In this document: one piece after another, positions 60,459 through 64,000 of the stretch
Layout: each line of letters opens with the position of its first letter
Position numbering within the stretch: the stretch's first letter is position 1
Position numbers and translations under genes: made by a program
The notes under the pieces: generated by a model
Seen by the model: only the letters and a program-made list of their open reading frames with translations
Told to the model about the DNA's origin: nothing
Databases searched by the model: none
DNA from: Palsa-504 sp963835775
Lineage (GTDB): Bacteria; Actinomycetota; Actinomycetes; Streptosporangiales; Streptosporangiaceae
Direction: 5' to 3'
Assembly (NCBI GenBank): GCA_963835775.1
Contig: CAWIHB010000013.1
Location: forward strand, 1 to 64,000
DNA: 64,000 nucleotides

Positions 60459-60484
60459 GGACATGAAGCCCCAGTTTCATGTCC
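60459..60484. repeat. TGAA-N8-TTCA family palindrome between capA and the GTPase operon
   Basis: GGACATGAA and TTCATGTCC form perfect 9-bp arms around GCCCCAGT. The outer arm differs in sequence from the copies at 2.5, 28 and 42 kb, yet pairs perfectly. It lies between divergent genes here, so it is not a terminator for an obvious convergent pair and could be an operator. Confidence 0.55.
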
Positions 60485-60558
60485 CTGGGGTGGGGGTTAG
60501 CAGGCTGATTTGGCATACGGGCCGGCGGCCGGGCGGGGGCCGGGCTAGGTTGATCCGC

Positions 60559-61695
60559 ATGGAGGGTTCATCGCGGCAGGTCAGGCTGGTCGGCATGGTG
60601 GCGGGCGCGGCGGCCCTGGCGGTGGTGTCGGCCTGCTCGGCGGCTGGTTCCCCGGCGGCCAGCGGCGCGACGTCCGTAGCGGCCACGGTCCACGTCCGCC
60701 TGGCCGACCAGGGCTCCAGCCCGCGGGCCTCGGCCCCGGGCGGCTCGGTGACCATTACCGCGGTCGGGGACACGATGCTGGGCGACACCCCGGATCTGCC
60801 GCCCGATCCGGGCACCTACCTGTCCGCGGTCGAGCCGATCCTGGCTCCGGGGTCGCAGATCGTGTTCGGCAATCTGGAGGGCACGCTCACCACGGCGACG
60901 GCCGGCAAGTGCGGCCCGAAACGCCCGAGCCGGGACTGCTTCGCGTTCCGGATCCCGCCCAGCTACACGCGCTACCTGAAGCAGGACGGCTTCACCATCC
61001 TCAACGACGCCAACAACCACATCTTCGACTTCGGCGCCGCGGGCCAGGCCCAGACCGTCCGGTCGATCCATGCGGCAGGCATGGCCCAGACGGGGCTGCC
61101 GGGCGAGATCACGGTGGTTTCGGCCCACGGGATCAAGGTGGCGTTCGTGGCGTTCGCCCCGTATGACTACGACGCTAACCTCCTGGACCTGCCCGCGGCG
61201 CAAGCGCTGATCGAGCGGGCCGGCCGGGAGGCCGGCTTCGTCGTCGTCTACATGCACGCGGGCGCGGAAGGCGCCAGCGCCGATCACGTGACCGGCCGGG
61301 AGGAGTACTACCTGGGCGAGGACCGCGGCAACGCGGAGAAGTTCGCGCACATGGCCATCGACGCCGGCGCCAGCCTGGTGATCGCCAGCGGGCCGCACGT
61401 GATCCGGGGCATGCAGTTCTACCAGGGCCACCTGATCGCCTACAGCGTGGGCAACTTCGCCGGCTACGGCAACTTCGGCACCAACGGCGTCCTCGACCTG
61501 AGCGTGATCCTGCACGTGACGCTGACCTCGGGCGGCCGGTTCGAGCAGGCCAGGATCTACCCGATCCAGTTCGCCGGGCAGGGCCGGCCCGTCCCCGGCG
61601 GCGGGGCGGTGTCCCTGGTCGCGCAGCTGTCCCGGGAGGACTTCGGCCCGAGCGCGGCGCGGATCTCGGCGTCCGGGATCATCACGGCCCCCTGA
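60559..61695 (+). CDS. CapA-family lipoprotein (poly-gamma-glutamate synthesis / metallophosphatase fold)
   Basis: 378-residue lipoprotein with signal VGMVAGAAALAVVSAC (lipobox VSAC). The CapA fold shows VTITAVGDTMLGD, VFGNLEGTLT, LNDANNHIFDFG, VVVYMHAGAE, IASGPHVIRG and YSVGNFAGYG, covering the usual Asp/Asn/His metal ligands. It probably acts outside the membrane on a polymer or phosphate ester. The ATG at 60559 sits 7 bases after a TAGGTT hexamer and lacks a Shine-Dalgarno, so a leaderless mRNA is possible. Confidence 0.85.
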   Translation: MEGSSRQVRLVGMVAGAAALAVVSACSAAGSPAASGATSVAATVHVRLADQGSSPRASAPGGSVTITAVGDTMLGDTPDLPPDPGTYLSAVEPILAPGSQIVFGNLEGTLTTATAGKCGPKRPSRDCFAFRIPPSYTRYLKQDGFTILNDANNHIFDFGAAGQAQTVRSIHAAGMAQTGLPGEITVVSAHGIKVAFVAFAPYDYDANLLDLPAAQALIERAGREAGFVVVYMHAGAEGASADHVTGREEYYLGEDRGNAEKFAHMAIDAGASLVIASGPHVIRGMQFYQGHLIAYSVGNFAGYGNFGTNGVLDLSVILHVTLTSGGRFEQARIYPIQFAGQGRPVPGGGAVSLVAQLSREDFGPSAARISASGIITAP

Positions 61696-61929
61696 CCGCG
61701 GCGTGACGGATTCTGGTGCTCGGTTCAGCGCCCGGTCAAGCGGGCCCGGTCAAGGCTGGTTTTGCTAAGCCGGTACTCCCTTCGGACGCCTCAGACGCCG
61801 GATTAAAACGACTCTACCGCTCCGGTCATGGTTAATGTCGATAATTCCGATTGGAATACTTTCATAGGAGTCCTGGTGGGCGGGCGCACGGCGTTTCCCG
61901 CGGCAGGCCGGCCGCGTATCGTCCCAGAC

Positions 61930-62002
61930 ATGAGGGCACAGACATGAGGGCACTGACATGAGGGCACTGACATGAGGGCACTGACATGAGGGCACTGACA
62001 TG
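61930..62002 (+). repeat. Tandem 14-bp repeats forming five overlapping mini-ORFs ahead of the hydroxy-acid oxidase
   Basis: ATGs recur exactly every 14 bases at 61930, 61944, 61958, 61972, 61986 and 62000. Each of the first five opens a 5-codon ORF (MRAQT once, MRALT four times) whose TGA overlaps the next ATG as ATGA. The GAGGG inside each unit lies 7 bases before the next ATG and serves as its Shine-Dalgarno. The sixth ATG is the real gene start (MRASEIRQ). Neither CRISPR nor ordinary promoter repeats look like this. Confidence 0.92.
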
Positions 62003-63199
62003 AGGGCATCGGAGATACGCCAGCTGATCCGGATGAAGCCGGTCGAGCTCGACGCGACCCGCAGGCGGCTTGCGGCCTGCCATGACCTCGCCGACCTGCG
62101 GGCGGCGGGGCGGCGGCGGACGCCGCGGCCGGTCTTCGACTACGTCGACGGCGGGGCCGACGAGGAGGTGTCGCTGCGGGCTAACACCAGGGCGTTCCGG
62201 CGGTGGCGGTTCCAGCCGCGGGCGCTGGTGAACGTGTCAGAGCCGGACATGTCGGCGGCGTTCCTCGGCTCGGTGGCGCCGCTGCCGCTGGCCCTGGCCC
62301 CCACCGGGTACACGCGGATGATGCACCCGGACGGCGAGATCGCCGCGGCCCGCGGGGCGCAGCGGCACGGCCTGCCCTACACGCTGTCCACCATGGCCAC
62401 CACCACCATCGAGGCGGTCTCCGAAGGGGCCCAGCCCGACCTGTGGTTCCAGCTGTACATCCTGCGCGACGCCGGGCTGAGCAAGGAACTGGTCGACCGG
62501 GCCGCCGCGGCCAAGTACCGGGTCCTGGTGGTGACGGTGGACTGCTTCGTGACCGGGCACCGCAGCCGGGACCGGCGCCACGGGCTGGTCATCCCGCCCG
62601 AGCTCACCGCCGCGACGCTGGCCAGCATCGCGGGCAAGCCGGGGTACTGGACGCGGATGCTGCGCAGCCCGGCGATCGGCTTCGCCAACTTCGCCGGGCA
62701 CGACGTGGTGACCATCGAGGGCACCGGGGCGCTGTTCAACCCGGCCATCACCTGGGACGACATCGCCGAGCTGCGGGCCCGCTGGCCGGGCCGGCTCGTG
62801 GTGAAGGGGCCTTTGGGACCTGCCGATGCCCGGCGTGCGGTCGCGGCCGGGGTGGACGGGCTGCAGCTGTCCAACCACGGCGGGCGGCAGCTCGACCGGG
62901 CGGTGCCGCCGGTGCAGACTATCGCCGCCGTCCGCGAGGCGGTCGGGCCTGATGTGTCCCTGCTGGTCGACTCCGGGATCAGGCACGGGTCCGACATGGC
63001 GGTGGCGCTGGCCCTGGGCGCGGACGCCTGCGCCATCGGGCGCGCCTACCTGTACGGGCTGATGGCCGGCGGGGAGGCGGGGGTGGACAAGGCGCTGGAC
63101 ATCCTGACCGACCAGTTCAAGCGAACCATGCAGCTGCTGGGCGTGCGTTCGGTGGCGGAGCTGCGCGAGGCCGGGCCTGCACTGCTGGTGGCGCCGTGA
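62000..63199 (+). CDS. FMN-dependent alpha-hydroxy-acid oxidase/dehydrogenase (LldD-like)
   Basis: 399-residue (beta/alpha)8 flavoenzyme oxidising L-lactate-like 2-hydroxy acids. Visible motifs are FDYVDGGADEE, LALAPTGYTRMMHPDGE (FMN), LYTLSTMATTT-like LPYTLSTMATTTIE, WFQLYILRD, VKGPLGPADA (Lys), LSNHGGRQLDRA (catalytic His and substrate Arg) and VDSGIRHGSDMAVALALGA (FMN phosphate). The start is the last ATG of the 14-bp repeat array. The stop overlaps the LysE start (GTGA). Confidence 0.92.
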   Translation: MRASEIRQLIRMKPVELDATRRRLAACHDLADLRAAGRRRTPRPVFDYVDGGADEEVSLRANTRAFRRWRFQPRALVNVSEPDMSAAFLGSVAPLPLALAPTGYTRMMHPDGEIAAARGAQRHGLPYTLSTMATTTIEAVSEGAQPDLWFQLYILRDAGLSKELVDRAAAAKYRVLVVTVDCFVTGHRSRDRRHGLVIPPELTAATLASIAGKPGYWTRMLRSPAIGFANFAGHDVVTIEGTGALFNPAITWDDIAELRARWPGRLVVKGPLGPADARRAVAAGVDGLQLSNHGGRQLDRAVPPVQTIAAVREAVGPDVSLLVDSGIRHGSDMAVALALGADACAIGRAYLYGLMAGGEAGVDKALDILTDQFKRTMQLLGVRSVAELREAGPALLVAP

Positions 63200-63834
63200 T
63201 CACCGGCGGACAGCTGCTGGGCTTCGGGCTGGCCTCGCTGGTGCTGATCGTCATCCCCGGGCCCGGGGTGCTGTTCGTGATCGGGCGGGCGCTGGCGCAC
63301 GGGCGGCGCACCGCGCTGGCCACCGCCCTGGGCCACGCGGGCGGCAACTACGTGGTAGCGGCGTGCGTGGCGGTAGGGCTGGGCACGCTGCTGCAGCGCT
63401 CGGTCGAGGCGTTCGTGATCATCAAGGTGGCGGGCGCGCTGTACCTGATCTGGCTGGGCATCCACGCCATCCGGCAGCGCAAGTCGCTGGCCGCGGCTCT
63501 TGCGGTTTCGGTGCCGCCGCGGGAGGGGTGGCGGGCGGTGCGGGACGGGGTCGTGGTGGGGATCACGAACCCCAAGGCCTATATCCTGTTCGGCGCGATC
63601 CTGCCGCAGTTCGTGAACCGGGCGGCCGGGGATGTTCCGGGGCAGATGCTGGTCCTGGCGCTGGTGTCGGTTTTGATCGGAGCGGTGTCGGACTGCTCGT
63701 GGGGCTTCGCGGCCAGCGCGGTGCGGGCCTGGTTCGCCCGCTCGCCGCGGCGGTTCGAGCTGGTCGGTGGGGCCGGCGGGCTGGCCATGATCGGCGTGGG
63801 CGTGACCGTGGCCCTGGCCGGCCGCCAGAGCTGA
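63196..63834 (+). CDS. LysE-family amino-acid/metabolite exporter
   Basis: 212-residue membrane protein with six helices. GFGLASLVLIVIPGPGVLFV carries the PGP motif of the LysE/RhtB family. ALGHAGGNYVVAACVAVGLG and GITNPKAYILFGAILPQFVN are further family segments. The GTG start overlaps the upstream stop by 4 bases, so the two genes are coexpressed. It may export the keto acid, amino acid or a by-product of the oxidase pathway. Confidence 0.88.
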   Translation: MITGGQLLGFGLASLVLIVIPGPGVLFVIGRALAHGRRTALATALGHAGGNYVVAACVAVGLGTLLQRSVEAFVIIKVAGALYLIWLGIHAIRQRKSLAAALAVSVPPREGWRAVRDGVVVGITNPKAYILFGAILPQFVNRAAGDVPGQMLVLALVSVLIGAVSDCSWGFAASAVRAWFARSPRRFELVGGAGGLAMIGVGVTVALAGRQS

Positions 63835-63857
63835 CCGCGGTCCGGCGGGAGCGGAAG

Positions 63858-64000
63858 GTGCCCGAGATCACACAGGAAGAGGAGCTTGACCGGCGGTTCG
63901 CGGCGGCGGTCCGCGAGTTGCCCTGCGGTGTCGGCTTGCCCTGCGGTGTCGGCTTGCCCTGCGGTGTCGGCTTGCCCTGCGGTGTCGGCTTGCCCTGCGG
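63858..64000 (+). CDS. Start of a gene with an in-frame hexapeptide repeat (cut by window end)
   Basis: A GTG at 63858, with GGGAG upstream, opens MPEITQEEELDRRFAAAVRE and then LPCGVG repeated in frame to the end of the window. The N-terminal 20 residues look protein-like. The family cannot be identified from so little. Repeated Cys every six residues is unusual for a cytosolic actinobacterial protein. Confidence 0.5.
   Translation, partial: MPEITQEEELDRRFAAAVRELPCGVGLPCGVGLPCGVGLPCGVGLPC
63918..64000 (+). repeat. Tandem 18-bp repeats (at least 4.6 copies)
   Basis: TTGCCCTGCGGTGTCGGC is repeated perfectly at 63918, 63936, 63954 and 63972, then partially from 63990 to the window end. The 18-base period keeps the reading frame (LPCGVG). 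The array continues past the window, so its full length is unknown. Confidence 0.95.

Overview
The window is about 70% G+C. It carries a complete conservon (cvnABCD), F420-type luciferase-like enzymes, Tat and lipoprotein export signals, DUF1707, DUF58 and DUF4129 proteins, and many ATGA-overlapping operons. This points to a filamentous, developmentally complex actinomycete (Streptosporangiales/Streptomycetales-like). I could not fix the genus by eye.

Layout. 0.4-7.5 kb: an elongator tRNA-Met, htpG, and the convergent conservon cvnA-B-C-D. 8.2-20.3 kb: a 6.06-kb module present as two tandem copies. Each copy has an IclR-type regulator facing a livK-H-M-G-F branched-chain-amino-acid/amide-type ABC importer. 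Copy 1 has a one-base insertion that breaks the C-terminus of its substrate-binding protein. 20.5-30.9 kb: an FHA/zinc-ribbon protein, a PAP2 phosphatase, an acetamidase/formamidase, an aldo/keto reductase, an AAA ATPase with a TPR membrane partner, an SDR dehydrogenase, and a Tat-exported phosphoesterase with a beta-propeller protein. 31-37.6 kb: small single genes and decayed ones: DUF1707, a Cys-rich small protein, DinB, head-to-head remnants of a citrate synthase and a homocitrate/isopropylmalate synthase, a frameshifted D-aminopeptidase, two VOC proteins, an HhH-GPD protein and TMEM175. 37.8-42.2 kb: a DUF4129-MoxR-DUF58 membrane operon. 42.5-45.8 kb: a cyclic ureide/pyrimidine catabolic operon (nitrilase-type amidohydrolase, dihydropyrimidinase, LLM oxidoreductase). 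45.8-49.7 kb: an SGNH hydrolase and an LPG-synthase-like membrane protein. 60.5-64 kb: CapA, an alpha-hydroxy-acid oxidase, LysE and the start of a repeat-containing gene.

The most unusual locus is 49.76-60.39 kb. It is a single tightly coupled minus-strand operon: a possible short leader ORF, a small helical protein, a GrpE-like protein, a lid-less Hsp70, an 878-residue fibronectin-III protein, a zinc-ribbon TRAFAC GTPase, a GAP1-like protein, a second membrane-anchored zinc-ribbon GTPase, and a 35-residue membrane peptide. It resembles the computationally predicted paired-GTPase/GAP1 NTP-dependent conflict systems of multicellular bacteria, here combined with an Hsp70/GrpE module.

A second theme is repetitive DNA at gene starts. 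Six 14-bp repeats form a chain of five mini-ORFs running into the hydroxy-acid oxidase start. Five 19-bp repeats end in the ribosome-binding site of the DUF1707 gene. An in-frame 18-bp repeat lies in the last gene. A family of TGAA-N8-TTCA palindromes occurs in four intergenic regions. Several single-base frameshifts could be real decay or residual sequence errors. The reads should be checked before biological weight is placed on any of them.
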